NCBI GenBank assembly: GCA_964586155.1
Contig: CAZPHC010000029.1
Location: 1 to 64,000 of the forward strand
DNA length: 64,000 bases
From: SXNM01 sp964586155
GTDB lineage: Bacteria; Myxococcota_A; UBA9042
Direction of reading: 5' to 3'
How positions within the stretch are numbered: the first letter of the stretch is position 1; each line of letters opens with the position of its first letter. The notes below the pieces were generated by a model that was not told where the DNA came from, ran no database searches, and was given only the letters and a program-made list of their open reading frames with translations. This document shows, piece after piece, positions 50,164-59,829 of this stretch. The translations under genes were made by a program, and so were the position numbers.

Positions 50164-53100
50164 ATGATCCAGACGTCCTTCCCCCGCCGCATGCGCTCCG
50201 CGTTCGTCGTGCTGGCCGCGCTCGTCGCTGCTGTGGCCTGCTCGGACACCGACGAGGGAGGCAACGCCGGCAGCGCCAACGGCGGAGCCAACGGAGGCGG
50301 CGGATCCGGCTGCACGGGCGCCTTCTGCCTCGAGACGGACGTCCGCATCGGCGCTACGCCGCTGCCGGTGCTCTTCCCGGACATCGAGCCGCCGGGCACC
50401 AGCAACCAGGTGCTGACGGTCACGCACGTCGGCAACTCGGGCGTGCTCAGCGTCACCGCCATGCGCTTCGAGCCGGACAACGGCGAGTTCTCGATCCCCG
50501 ATTTCGCGCCCTTCACCCTCAACAGCTCGGTGAACAAGGACCTCACGATCGTCTACACGCCCAAGGCTGCCGGTCCTCGCACCGTGCTCCTGGTGCTGAC
50601 GAACAACTCCGACGTCACCGCGAACCGCGAGTTCAAGGTGCCGCTGCAGGTCAAGGAGAACGTCGGCACCTTGACGGTCCAGCCGAACCCGATCGATTTC
50701 GGGCCTGTCGCTTCGGGCCAATGTGCCGACAAGAAGGTCAAGGTCTACAACGCCGGCTCCAAGGAGACCTCGATCGCGCAGGTCTCGCTCTCGCCCTCGG
50801 GCAGCCCGGATTTCTCGGTCAAGACCCAGCCGGCCGGCACGGCCATCCAGCCGAACGAGGCCGATGAACTCGTGCTCTCGTTCTGCCCCAAGCCAGGTGA
50901 GGACAACGACACGACCGAGCTCACGGTCGAGGGTGCCGACGGCAAGAAGGTCACGGTCCAAGTCTTTGGCGCCGAGATCACGCCGCGCATCGTCATCGTG
51001 CCGCCGACGCTGAACTACGGCTCACTGGCGCTCAAGACCAAGGCCACGCGCTCGTTCAAGATCTTCTCGCAGGGCCTGTCTGATCTCGAGGTCAGCAAGA
51101 TCGAGCTGTCGCCCCTGTCGAAGGTCAAGTCCATCACCTTCAGCGAGTCCGGTCCGTTCACGCTCAAGCCGAACGAGTCGCGCCAGATCGACGTCGAGCT
51201 GACGGCGGACGCCGCGCTCGCCAACGACGGTGCCGCCGTCGCCCAGGTCGTCGTCAGCAGCAGCGACCTGAGCAAGCCGACGGTGTCGATCCCCGTCTTC
51301 GCCAAGACCGAGACCGGCGTGCTCAAGATCACGCCGTCGGACCTGCTCGACTTCGCCATCGTCGGCAAGGGTGTCCAGGTCGAGCGCACGGTCGAGATCT
51401 TCAACGCCGGTACGGCCGACATCGAGTTGAAGTCGATCGAGCTGGTTGACGACTCCAACGGCGAGTACAGCATCGTCCAGGACAACACCTTCGGCCCGAT
51501 CGCCAACAACAAGGCGTCGCACATCCTCAAGCCGGCCGAGTATCGCGCGATGAAGGTCAGCTTCAAGGCCACGGGCCCGGTCGGCGCCCAGGCAAAGGGC
51601 AAGCTGCGCTTCCTGAGCGACGACCCGAGCAAGCCGGATTGGCCGCTGGTGCTCGTCGCCGACCGCGCCGAGGGCAGCCAGTGCAACATCCAGCTGATCC
51701 CGAACAAGACGAACTTCGGCGTGCTCGGCTACGGCCAGTCGAAGATCCTCTCGGTCACGGTCAAGAACATCGGCAGCGGCTACTGCAACCTCGACGCGAC
51801 CAGCCCCGGTCCGATCCGCATCCTGGACTGCCCGTCGCCGATGACCCTGCCGGGTCTGCCGTCGATCGGGGCACCCAAGTGCGCGACCCTTGGTGTGCCG
51901 TCGTTCTCGACGTTTGCGCCCTCGACCTCGCTGTTCAACCTCGGGCCGGGACAGACGGGCAAGATCAACCTCAACTTCGACGCGCCGACCGACGGCGGCC
52001 TGTTCTCGGACCCGAGCCAGATCCTCAAGCGCTATGGCTTCCTCGCCGTGCGCTACAAGGACCAGGCGACCGGCCTGAGCAAGTGGTATCCGCAAGATCC
52101 GACCGACGCGGCCAAGGTGGGCAGCTACGCGCCCAACCTCGAGGCCGGCGTCGGCAAGTCCGCGGTCGCGGTGTTGCCCGACCAGATCGACTTCGGCCTC
52201 GTCACGATCGGCTGCAAGTCCAAGGTGCACGAGGCGAGCGTGTTCAACGCGGGCATCACGCCCGCCTTCGTCACCAAGGTCGAGCTGCAGGGCTGTGGCG
52301 TCGAGGTCGACAAGGTCAACTGGCCGGCGATCCCCAAGTCCGGCCTCGAGGTCACCCAGACCGTGCCGGTGAAGTTCGGCCTGCAGTACGCGCCGCAGAA
52401 CGAGGGCAAGGACTCCTGCCAGATGGTCATCACCACCGGCGTGCAGGGCCAGTGCACCGACAGCGTCGGCAACACCACCGCCGACTGCCAGACCACCGCG
52501 GACTGCAAGGCCGGCGAGACCTGCCTCGGTCAGGTCTTCACGGTGCCGCTCAAGGGCGAGGGCACGCTGCTCGACGAGTTCACCGACGAGTTCGAGCAGG
52601 GCGCCGGCAAGAAGGTGGACGTGCTCTTTGTCATCGACAACTCCGGCTCGATGGGCGAGGAGCAGACCAACCTCTCGGACAACTTCAACACCTTCGTGCA
52701 GATCGCCACGCTCTGGCAGAACGACTACCACCTCGGCGTCGTGACGACCGACATGGACGCAGGCAAGGACACGGGCAAGCTGCGCGAGGCCGGCGGCACG
52801 CGCGTCATCACGAACACGACGCCGAACGGCACGAACCTGTTCAAGTCCATGGCCAAGGTCGGCACCAACGGCGCCTCGGACGAGCAAGGGCTCGCGGCCG
52901 CCGAGGCGGCGCTGACGCTGCCGAACATCTACGACTCCGGCAAGGCGTGCAGCACCGACGCTGACTGCAAGGGCGACGGCTTCTGCGTCGCGTCGCCCGA
53001 CAACGGCGCCAAGGCATGCGGTGGCCACAACCGCGGCTTCCTGCGCAAGCAGGCCGGCCTCGAGATCGTCTTCGTCTCGGACGAGGAGGACAGCTCTCCG

Positions 53101-53550
53101 GCGGCCCTGAAGTACTACGCCAACTTCTTCTGGAGCCTGAAGGGTGCCGCAAACAAGGGCCTGTTCCACGCCCACGCCATCGTCGGCCTCAGCAACAGCG
53201 GCTCGAGCGGCGGCTGCGACGCGCAGAAGGGCAACCGTTACATCACCATCGCCAACGACAGCGGCGGCAAGACGGCGAGCATCTGCGACAAGAGCTTCGC
53301 CTCGACCTTGCAGAACATCGGCGAGGTCGCATTCGGCCTGAGCCACCAGTTCTTCCTGACGATGACGGCCGAGCCGTCGACGATCGAGGTGAAGATCAAC
53401 GGCACCGTCTGCGCTGGAAGCGCCAAGTCGTGGCAGTACGACGGCAACAGCAACAGCGTGATCTTCGTCGCCGAGACGTCTGGCGGCACCTGCGTGCCCA
53501 AGAAGGGCGACAAGGTGAAGATCTACTACAAGACGCTCTGCTTCCCGTGA
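50164..53550 (+). CDS. Large lipoprotein: multiple choice-of-anchor-D domains plus VWA domain
   Basis: A 1128-residue lipoprotein. Signal peptide ends LAALVAAVAC. A Gly/Asn-rich linker is followed by a series of six to seven Ig-like choice-of-anchor-D repeats (e.g. PNPIDFGPVASGQC, PTLNYGSLALKTKATRSF, PNKTNFGVLGYGQSKIL, PDQIDFGLVTIGCKSK). A von Willebrand A domain (about 815-1060) has the MIDAS DNSGS at 825-829 and the later IVFVSDEED strand. A small C-terminal beta domain ends the protein (EVKINGTVCAGS). Such repeat stalks ending in VWA suggest a cell-surface adhesin or scaffold; this is inference. It lies 30 bases behind paralogue 4, probably in one operon. Start: GAGAGG upstream. Confidence 0.83.
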   Translation: MIQTSFPRRMRSAFVVLAALVAAVACSDTDEGGNAGSANGGANGGGGSGCTGAFCLETDVRIGATPLPVLFPDIEPPGTSNQVLTVTHVGNSGVLSVTAMRFEPDNGEFSIPDFAPFTLNSSVNKDLTIVYTPKAAGPRTVLLVLTNNSDVTANREFKVPLQVKENVGTLTVQPNPIDFGPVASGQCADKKVKVYNAGSKETSIAQVSLSPSGSPDFSVKTQPAGTAIQPNEADELVLSFCPKPGEDNDTTELTVEGADGKKVTVQVFGAEITPRIVIVPPTLNYGSLALKTKATRSFKIFSQGLSDLEVSKIELSPLSKVKSITFSESGPFTLKPNESRQIDVELTADAALANDGAAVAQVVVSSSDLSKPTVSIPVFAKTETGVLKITPSDLLDFAIVGKGVQVERTVEIFNAGTADIELKSIELVDDSNGEYSIVQDNTFGPIANNKASHILKPAEYRAMKVSFKATGPVGAQAKGKLRFLSDDPSKPDWPLVLVADRAEGSQCNIQLIPNKTNFGVLGYGQSKILSVTVKNIGSGYCNLDATSPGPIRILDCPSPMTLPGLPSIGAPKCATLGVPSFSTFAPSTSLFNLGPGQTGKINLNFDAPTDGGLFSDPSQILKRYGFLAVRYKDQATGLSKWYPQDPTDAAKVGSYAPNLEAGVGKSAVAVLPDQIDFGLVTIGCKSKVHEASVFNAGITPAFVTKVELQGCGVEVDKVNWPAIPKSGLEVTQTVPVKFGLQYAPQNEGKDSCQMVITTGVQGQCTDSVGNTTADCQTTADCKAGETCLGQVFTVPLKGEGTLLDEFTDEFEQGAGKKVDVLFVIDNSGSMGEEQTNLSDNFNTFVQIATLWQNDYHLGVVTTDMDAGKDTGKLREAGGTRVITNTTPNGTNLFKSMAKVGTNGASDEQGLAAAEAALTLPNIYDSGKACSTDADCKGDGFCVASPDNGAKACGGHNRGFLRKQAGLEIVFVSDEEDSSPAALKYYANFFWSLKGAANKGLFHAHAIVGLSNSGSSGGCDAQKGNRYITIANDSGGKTASICDKSFASTLQNIGEVAFGLSHQFFLTMTAEPSTIEVKINGTVCAGSAKSWQYDGNSNSVIFVAETSGGTCVPKKGDKVKIYYKTLCFP

Positions 53551-53557
53551 CGGATGC

Positions 53558-53571
53558 GCGGCTTCGGCCGC
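53558..53571 (+). terminator. UUCG-tetraloop hairpin after the VWA lipoprotein gene
   Basis: GCGGC-TTCG-GCCGC starts seven bases past the stop codon. The C(UUCG)G tetraloop is exceptionally stable in RNA. A second small hairpin, CGGGG-GATGA-CCCCG, lies at 53587-53601. There is no T run, so this is a candidate pause or partial terminator. Confidence 0.45.
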
Positions 53572-53708
53572 AAGTTCCGTGTGCGTCGGGGGATGACCCC
53601 GGCGGGAGTCGCCGCCACGGAGCGGTCGCCGCCCGCGCAAGCAACTGAGCAACGCCGACTCCGCCGACACAGGCGCCGCGCTTCGGCAATGACCCGGAAG
53701 GAGACCCC

Positions 53709-55655
53709 ATGGTGACGACTCGTTGGCCCCGCACGCTCGCAGCGCTCCTGCTGGCCGCGTCGGCGCTGGTCCAGGTGCAAGGCTGCGGCTCGGAACAGAC
53801 GCTGGAGCTGTTCCCCCAGATCGACGTGACCATCGACGCCCAGCCGAGCAAGACGCTGCACGAGTTCGCGGCCGACACCACGGGCGGTCAGCTGACCTCG
53901 GAGGCCGTGGTCCGCATCCGCAACTCGGGTCGTGGTGACCTCGTGCTGTCGGAGGTCGCCTTCGTCAGCCAGAACAAGTACATCAAGGACGCGTGGCCCG
54001 CTGGCAAGCCGACGTTCCCCAAGTCGCTCAAGGAAGGCGAGATCCTCACCATCAAGGTGCAGTTCAAGCCCGATCCCAACGACGAGGACAACGGCGGCGC
54101 GATCATGACGATCAAGCACAACGACAAGAAGGTGCCGAACGACATCGTCCTGAGCTTCAAGATCAAGCTCCAGGGGCCGAAGATCGCGCTCGACCAGACG
54201 CAGATGGTGTTCGTCAACCCGTCCAAGGCCGCGCCGCCCACCCAATGCGTGACCTTCGGCAACGCCGGCAACGCGCCCCTGGTGTTCAAGAAGGCCTACC
54301 TCGGCACCGCGTCGCCGTACTACTCGGTCATCGAGACGCCCAACGAGGGTGACTCGATCCCCGCGCTCGGCGAGGGGGCCAACCCCAAGGCGAACCCGAT
54401 GAAGCTCAAGGTCTGCGTGCGCTTGACGCCCGAGGCCAAGGACGCCGACTACGCGAGCAAGCTCGTCATCGAGAGCAACGACACGTCCAATACCCAGGCC
54501 AACGTCGTGCTCAACGTCAAGTGGGAGGAGGACAACAAGTACACCGTCACCTGTGCCTCGGCCGACGGCAAGATCAAGTACGATTTCACGGGCATCAATG
54601 CCGGCGTCGCCGAGCGCTGCTGCAACATCTTCAACGAGGGGCCCTCAGGCTTCCTGGTCAACCAGGTTGAGGTCAACGCCCTCACCAGCGCCAAGCAGGA
54701 CCTCGCCGAGAAGCTCTACGCCGTGAACATCTACGCCACCAACGCCAACGGGGACCCCGAGTCGGTCAAGCTGCCGCGCAGCATCTCGCCGAACAAGAGC
54801 CTCAAGTTCTGCGTCGAGTACACCTACCCGAGCGACGGCGCGACGACCAACGGTGAGACCGTCATCCGCTTCACCCAGGCCAACCAGCCGGACGCGCTGC
54901 AGATCCCCGTGGTCGCCGGCACCTGCGACACGCCGGATCTCGTGCTTGGCCCGGGTGCCTCGCCGATCTGGATGGACGCGACCGTCGGGACCAAGACCTC
55001 GCGCGAAGTCGTCGTGGCCAACCAATCCTGCGCGCCGCTGCAGATCATCCAGGCCTGCGTCAGCCAGGTCGCCGGCGGCGCCTCGCCGTGCGACGCCAAG
55101 ACCCTTTCGCAGCACTTCTTCGTCGATCCCGAGGTCGGCCTGACCCCGGTGGACGCCTGGGGCCTGCTGCCGATCAAGGTGCGCTTCGAGCCGGCCAACA
55201 ACAAGTTCACCAACGTACAGAACTACTTGCAGGTGGTGTACTGCGGTGGCACCTGGGATGGGTCGGCCTGCTCCGAGGCGCCGACGACCGCGACGGTCAA
55301 CCTGATCGGCTACATCGGCAGCGACCGCAAGCTGCCGGAGCTGTCGTTGGCGCTCGCCGCAGGCAGCTCGCCCAAGGTCGGCCAGCCGTTCAAGATCGAG
55401 GCCGCCGCGACCGACGGCGATTGGCCCGTCGGCCTCTACGGCGCCTACGTCTGGTTCATCTCGAGCCGCCCCGCTGGCTCGACGCTCTGGCTCTCGACGG
55501 AGTTCCAGGCGACCGACACGCCGTGGCTGGCGCTCAAGCCGGACGTCGCGGGCAAGTACCGCATCGTCGGCGCGGTGCAGGCGGTCAACGACAACAACCC
55601 CGGCGAGTTCTCCTGGAGCCAGCAGGTCGCGATCGAGGTCGACGTCGCGCCTTGA
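53709..55655 (+). CDS. Lipoprotein with Ig-like repeats
   Basis: A 648-residue lipoprotein (signal ends SALVQVQGC). Several Ig-like domains resemble the choice-of-anchor-D fold (VRIRNSGRGDLVLSEVAFV, QMVFVNPSKAAPPTQC, REVVVANQSCAPLQII). A C-terminal PKD/Ig-like domain (about 545-648; KPDVAGKYRIVGAVQAVNDN) closes it, resembling the PKD part of the paralogue family, but the EF-loop YfaP-like domain is absent. It follows the VWA lipoprotein by 158 bases. AAGGAG five bases before ATG sets the start. Function unknown; presumably outer-membrane surface. Confidence 0.82.
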   Translation: MVTTRWPRTLAALLLAASALVQVQGCGSEQTLELFPQIDVTIDAQPSKTLHEFAADTTGGQLTSEAVVRIRNSGRGDLVLSEVAFVSQNKYIKDAWPAGKPTFPKSLKEGEILTIKVQFKPDPNDEDNGGAIMTIKHNDKKVPNDIVLSFKIKLQGPKIALDQTQMVFVNPSKAAPPTQCVTFGNAGNAPLVFKKAYLGTASPYYSVIETPNEGDSIPALGEGANPKANPMKLKVCVRLTPEAKDADYASKLVIESNDTSNTQANVVLNVKWEEDNKYTVTCASADGKIKYDFTGINAGVAERCCNIFNEGPSGFLVNQVEVNALTSAKQDLAEKLYAVNIYATNANGDPESVKLPRSISPNKSLKFCVEYTYPSDGATTNGETVIRFTQANQPDALQIPVVAGTCDTPDLVLGPGASPIWMDATVGTKTSREVVVANQSCAPLQIIQACVSQVAGGASPCDAKTLSQHFFVDPEVGLTPVDAWGLLPIKVRFEPANNKFTNVQNYLQVVYCGGTWDGSACSEAPTTATVNLIGYIGSDRKLPELSLALAAGSSPKVGQPFKIEAAATDGDWPVGLYGAYVWFISSRPAGSTLWLSTEFQATDTPWLALKPDVAGKYRIVGAVQAVNDNNPGEFSWSQQVAIEVDVAP

Positions 55656-55722
55656 TGCACACGTCGATTCGCCGCCGCGCGCAGGTCTTCGGCAGCGAGG
55701 GCAAGCACCGCCGCGGACGCGA

Positions 55723-56667
55723 CTAGGGCGCGACCGGCACTGCGGCCTTGGGGCCGAGCAGCGCGCGCCACGACGCCGCGTCCGTGCCACGCACACCCGT
55801 CAGCTCGTGCAGCGTCTCGGCCGCATCACGCGCCAGGTTCGGGCTCGGGTCGCCGACCAACAGCAACAGCGCGTCCACGTCGCCGCGGCTCGGCGCCTCG
55901 CGGATCCGCCGCAGCACCTCGCGGCGCACCAGCAGGGCCGGGTGCCGCGCCAGGACCGGGTAGAGCGACTCGCAGCGCGGCAGCTGGCGCTGGCCGCAGA
56001 GCCAGACGGCCCAACGCAAGGTGTCGGCGGCCACCAACTGCCCGCCGAGCTCGACGATCTCGCGCTGGAAGCGCTCCATCGCGGCAGGATCGCCGTCGCG
56101 GGCCAGGGCCCACAGCGCGGTCACACGGGTGCGCGACACGGCAGCCGCGCTCAAGGTCGCGGCCTCCAGCTCCAGGCGCTCGGCGTCGAGGCGATCGCGC
56201 GACACCAGGGCCAAGATCGCCGCCGCGCGCACGCTGTCCTCCTCACGCTGCAGAAGCTGCTCCAGCGCCGCCACGCCTTGAGCGTCGCCCAGCTCGCCGA
56301 GCAGCAGGGTCACGCGCGGCAGCCATTGGGCGCGCGGCTTGGCTGCGCGTGCCAGGCTGACGAGCGCGTCGCTGACCTGAACGCCCGCGGCGCGCAGCGT
56401 GTCGGCCGCCGGGCAGCCCGAGACGTCGTTGCAGCGGGTGTGGATGCGCAGCTCGCGCAGCGCGGCCTCGACCGAGGCGTCGTAGGCCGTCGGATCGGCA
56501 GATGTCGGTGACGCGACGTCCGGCAGCTGCACCGCTCGGAAGTGCACCGTTGCCGGCGCGTGTGATGCTTCTGCCATCGACGGCGCCTGCTCGCGACAGG
56601 CGACGGTGCCAGCCGCGAGGGCCGTGACCGCGAGGCCTCGGACCGCGGCCACGCCGAGACCGCGCAT
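55723..56667 (-). CDS. HEAT-repeat lipoprotein
   Basis: A 314-residue protein. A hydrophobic segment (GLAVTALAAGTVAC) ends at a probable lipidated Cys. Helical HEAT-like repeats cover about 95-300 (GVAALEQLLQREEDSVRAAAILALV; RREVLRRIREAPSRGDVDALLLLVGDPSPNLARDAAETL). Such repeats are protein-binding scaffolds; the partner is unknown. ATG 56667 is chosen because the signal peptide starts there. The longer frame would overlap the divergent gene at 56771. No clear ribosome site. It converges with the Ig-like lipoprotein gene (68-base gap). Confidence 0.72.
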   Translation of the reverse strand: MRGLGVAAVRGLAVTALAAGTVACREQAPSMAEASHAPATVHFRAVQLPDVASPTSADPTAYDASVEAALRELRIHTRCNDVSGCPAADTLRAAGVQVSDALVSLARAAKPRAQWLPRVTLLLGELGDAQGVAALEQLLQREEDSVRAAAILALVSRDRLDAERLELEAATLSAAAVSRTRVTALWALARDGDPAAMERFQREIVELGGQLVAADTLRWAVWLCGQRQLPRCESLYPVLARHPALLVRREVLRRIREAPSRGDVDALLLLVGDPSPNLARDAAETLHELTGVRGTDAASWRALLGPKAAVPVAP

Positions 56668-56770
56668 GACTGCGGACCGTTGCAGCGCGCCCGGTTGCGA
56701 GGTGTCCCCCTTGTCGGCATCATCCCGCCGTCTCCAAGCGCCCGAGGGCGCCTTCGCGTCGGGGTTCGTC

Positions 56771-58828
56771 ATGCTGCCGAGGAATTTCATCATTGCCACC
56801 AATGTGTTGGCCGCGATCGCCCTGATCCAGGCCGGCTGCGGACGTCAGGACGGGGCGGCCACCGGCGCTGGCGCCGCGGGCCCGACCAAGGCGGCCCCTG
56901 CCGCCGCAGAGGTCGCCAAGGCCCCTGAAGGCCCCCGCTTCCCCGTGAAAGGCGCCGCCGACGCGCGCGTGACGATCGTCGAGATCAGCGACTTCCAGTG
57001 TCCCTTCTGCTCACGCGCGGCCGAAACCGTCAAGAAGGTGGTCGAGACCTACGCCAAGGACGTGCGCCTGGTGTTCGTCAACCTGCCGCTGAGCTTCCAC
57101 AAGGACGCCCGGCCCGCGGCCATCGCGGCCCTCGCGGCGGGGCGGCAGGGCAAGTTCTGGGAGATGCACGACAAGCTCTTCGCCAACGCCAAGGAGCTGA
57201 CCAAGGACAATTTCGTCAAATGGGCTGCCGAGTTGGGGCTCGATGGCGCCAAGTTTGCCGCCGACATCGCCGATCCCGTGCTGGCCCGCCAGGTCGACGA
57301 AGACACGGCCATTGCCAATGGCCTCGGCGTCAGCGGCACGCCCGGCTTCTTCATCAACGGCGTCAAGATCTCGGGCGCCCAGCCTTTCGAGAAGTTCCAG
57401 AGCGTGATCGACGAGGAGCTCAAGAAGGCCGACGCCGAGCTCAAGGGCGGCGCGGACGCCAAGGCGCTGCAGGGCCGCATGTGGCGCAAGAACTCTCCGT
57501 CGCTGGCCGACAAGGCCGTGCGCTGGCTGATCGAGGGCAAGATGCCGCCGCCGGCCCCCGCCCCGACCGCCGCCGCCGAGGCCCCGGCCAAGGCCGCCGA
57601 GCCGGCCGAAGACAAGACGGTGTGGAAGCTCGAGCTGCACGGCAAGGAGCCGGTCCACGGCCCGGCCGACGCCCTCGTCACCGTCGTCGAGTACACCGAC
57701 TTCCAATGCCCCTTCTGCTCGAAGGTGCGGCCGACGCTCAAGGAGGTCGAGAAGCTCTACGAGGGCAAGATGCGCCTGGTGTTCAAGAACCAGCCGCTCT
57801 CGTTCCACAAGAACGCCCAGATCGCCGCCGAGGCCGCGCTCTGCGCCCACGCCCAGGGCAAGTTCTGGGAGATGGAGGAGCGCCTCTTCACCAACCAGCA
57901 GACGCTGGCGCGCGAGGATCTGCCGGGCCATGCCAAGGAGGTCGGCCTCGACGTCGCGGCCTTCGAGTCCTGCCTTGACGCCCACACCTACCGCGCCCAC
58001 GTCCTGGAGGACGCCGCGATGGCCGAGAAGGTCACCGCCCAGGGCACGCCGGCGTTCTTCATCAACGGCCGCAAGATCTCGGGTGCCCAGCCGCTCGACG
58101 CCTTCCGCCGCGTCATCGACGAGGAGCTCGAGAAGGCCAAGGCGCTGGTCGCCGCAGGCACGCCGGCGGCTGAGGTCTACGGCAAGGCGATCGCCGCCGG
58201 AAAGCAAGAGCTGCCGCCGCCGATCCTCGGCGAGCAGGTCTACAGCTTCGACTTCAACGGCTCGCCCGTGCACGGCGATCCGAACGCCCAGATCAAGGTT
58301 GCGGTGTTCAAGGACTTCGAGTGCCCGTTCTGCGGTCGGGTCGCCGCGCCGCTCAAGGCCGCCGCGTCGCAGTTCGAGGGCAAGGTCGCCATCGCGTTCA
58401 AGCACTTCCCGCTCTCGAGCCAATGCAACCCCGGCATGGGCCGCGACATGCATCCGGGCGCGTGCCAGTCGGCCTATTGGTCGTTCGCGGCGCTGGAGCA
58501 GGGCAAGTTCGAGGGCTTCGAGGACATCGTCTTCAACAACTACCGCACGATGATGCCACGCGACGGCGACCTCTCGACGCGCCTCGCCGCCCAGGCTGCG
58601 CAGCTGGAGACGTACGCCAAGCAGTTGGGCATGGACGTCGCCGCCGCCAAGGACTACGTCGCCCAGCGCAAGTGGGAGCCCAAGCTGCGTCGCGACCTCG
58701 CCGAGGCCTCGCGCGCAAAGGTCGAGGGCACCCCGGCGGTCTACATCAACGGCCGCCTCTACAGCGGCAAGATGACGATGGACGGCTTCTCCGAGACCTT
58801 CACGGCGATCCTCGCCGGCAAGCTCTAG
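56771..58828 (+). CDS. Triple DsbA-like thioredoxin-domain lipoprotein
   Basis: A 685-residue lipoprotein: signal ends AALIQAGC (LIQAGC lipobox). Three DsbA-type thioredoxin domains (thioredoxin_4) follow in tandem. Each has a CPFC active site (first Cys at residues 77, 313 and 518) and a cis-proline motif (GTPGFFING, GTPAFFING, GTPAVYING). Ala/Pro-rich linkers join them near 255-275 and 480. All active-site cysteines are intact. Likely a periplasm-facing thiol-disulfide oxidoreductase; oxidase or isomerase is unknown, and no DsbB or DsbD gene is in view. The many Cys-rich exported proteins nearby are plausible clients. ATG 56771 gives the lipoprotein signal; its ribosome site is weak. Confidence 0.88.
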   Translation: MLPRNFIIATNVLAAIALIQAGCGRQDGAATGAGAAGPTKAAPAAAEVAKAPEGPRFPVKGAADARVTIVEISDFQCPFCSRAAETVKKVVETYAKDVRLVFVNLPLSFHKDARPAAIAALAAGRQGKFWEMHDKLFANAKELTKDNFVKWAAELGLDGAKFAADIADPVLARQVDEDTAIANGLGVSGTPGFFINGVKISGAQPFEKFQSVIDEELKKADAELKGGADAKALQGRMWRKNSPSLADKAVRWLIEGKMPPPAPAPTAAAEAPAKAAEPAEDKTVWKLELHGKEPVHGPADALVTVVEYTDFQCPFCSKVRPTLKEVEKLYEGKMRLVFKNQPLSFHKNAQIAAEAALCAHAQGKFWEMEERLFTNQQTLAREDLPGHAKEVGLDVAAFESCLDAHTYRAHVLEDAAMAEKVTAQGTPAFFINGRKISGAQPLDAFRRVIDEELEKAKALVAAGTPAAEVYGKAIAAGKQELPPPILGEQVYSFDFNGSPVHGDPNAQIKVAVFKDFECPFCGRVAAPLKAAASQFEGKVAIAFKHFPLSSQCNPGMGRDMHPGACQSAYWSFAALEQGKFEGFEDIVFNNYRTMMPRDGDLSTRLAAQAAQLETYAKQLGMDVAAAKDYVAQRKWEPKLRRDLAEASRAKVEGTPAVYINGRLYSGKMTMDGFSETFTAILAGKL

Positions 58829-59829
58829 GCGCGCTCGGACGACGCCGACGAGGGCGCGTCGGTCGCCGTGGCCGCGGCGGCGTCCCTCGCAGCCGCGATC
58901 GCCGCCAGCCAGCGCTCGGTTCGCGCGACGATCTCGATGGGCAAGTGCTCGCTCGCCGCGACGGCCCGCAAATGCGCGGCGCAGGTTGCGTCGACCACGT
59001 GCAGCTCGGTCTTGCCGCTGCCGATGACGCGCGCCAGCAGCCCTCGCGCCGCTTCTGCCGCCGTGGCCGGCGCCACGTCGGCCAGGGGCCCGTGGCCACC
59101 GCAGCACGAGGTGCCGGGCGGCGACGCCGCGCTCGAGGTTGTCTGCGGCTCGGCGCGTCCCTCTCCCAGCTGGCAGCAGGGCAGACGCGCAGCGCCTCTG
59201 CCGAGCTCGACGCCGAAGCGGGCCAGCCAGTCGTCGAGCAGGCTGGTGTAGATCGCGACGAGGCCGGCCTCGGCGATGTGACGGTCGAGGGCGCGGTTGC
59301 AGGCCCCGCCCGGCACGACCAGCGAGCGCACGCCCTGCAGCGCTGCGCCGATCGCAGGTGTCAGGGCGGCAAACGAGTTCATGGCCCCACGTTGCAGCTG
59401 CCGGCGGCCGCAGTCGAGGCCGTCCAGCACCACCACGCCCTCGACCCGGGCCTGGTCGAACGCCGCTCGCAGGACGTCGGCGTCGGGGCCGGGGGCGCCG
59501 CAGCCGCAGCGGGCGATGACGGCCGTACGGGCCCGCAGGCCCGCCACCTTGCGCCAGGCCTCGGCGCTGGCGCCGACGTCGCCGCGGTCGGGCCGTCGTG
59601 CGCGCTGGGACGCCAGCAGGTCGCCGACAGGGACCTCCGCCTCGCAGCGACGCGTGCAGCCGCCACAGGCCGTGCAGTGGTCCAGCGGTTCGTCGAGGCC
59701 GACGGCCGCGGCGAGCACCATGCCGCGCGGCGTCCGGTCGAGCCGCCCCGATCCCAGCACGGCGGGGCAGACCGACTCGCACATCGATGGGCACGAGCGA
59801 CAGATGTCGGCCGCATGCATCAGGTCCAT
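58825..59829 (-). CDS. GlcF-like Fe-S / CCG-domain protein
   Basis: A 334-residue protein with two [4Fe-4S]-type motifs: C10-x2-C13-x3-C17-x3-C21 and C52-x2-C55-x2-C58-x3-C62. CCG-type Cys motifs follow (LPCCQLGEG near 220, SCCGGHG near 245), as in GlcF, GlpC and heterodisulfide reductase B subunits. Expected role: electron transfer from the upstream FAD-oxidase-like protein to quinone. The start overlaps the previous stop by ten bases, indicating coupling. The stop codon interlocks with that of the convergent DsbA-like gene in one CTAG. Confidence 0.85.
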   Translation of the reverse strand: MDLMHAADICRSCPSMCESVCPAVLGSGRLDRTPRGMVLAAAVGLDEPLDHCTACGGCTRRCEAEVPVGDLLASQRARRPDRGDVGASAEAWRKVAGLRARTAVIARCGCGAPGPDADVLRAAFDQARVEGVVVLDGLDCGRRQLQRGAMNSFAALTPAIGAALQGVRSLVVPGGACNRALDRHIAEAGLVAIYTSLLDDWLARFGVELGRGAARLPCCQLGEGRAEPQTTSSAASPPGTSCCGGHGPLADVAPATAAEAARGLLARVIGSGKTELHVVDATCAAHLRAVAASEHLPIEIVARTERWLAAIAAARDAAAATATDAPSSASSERA

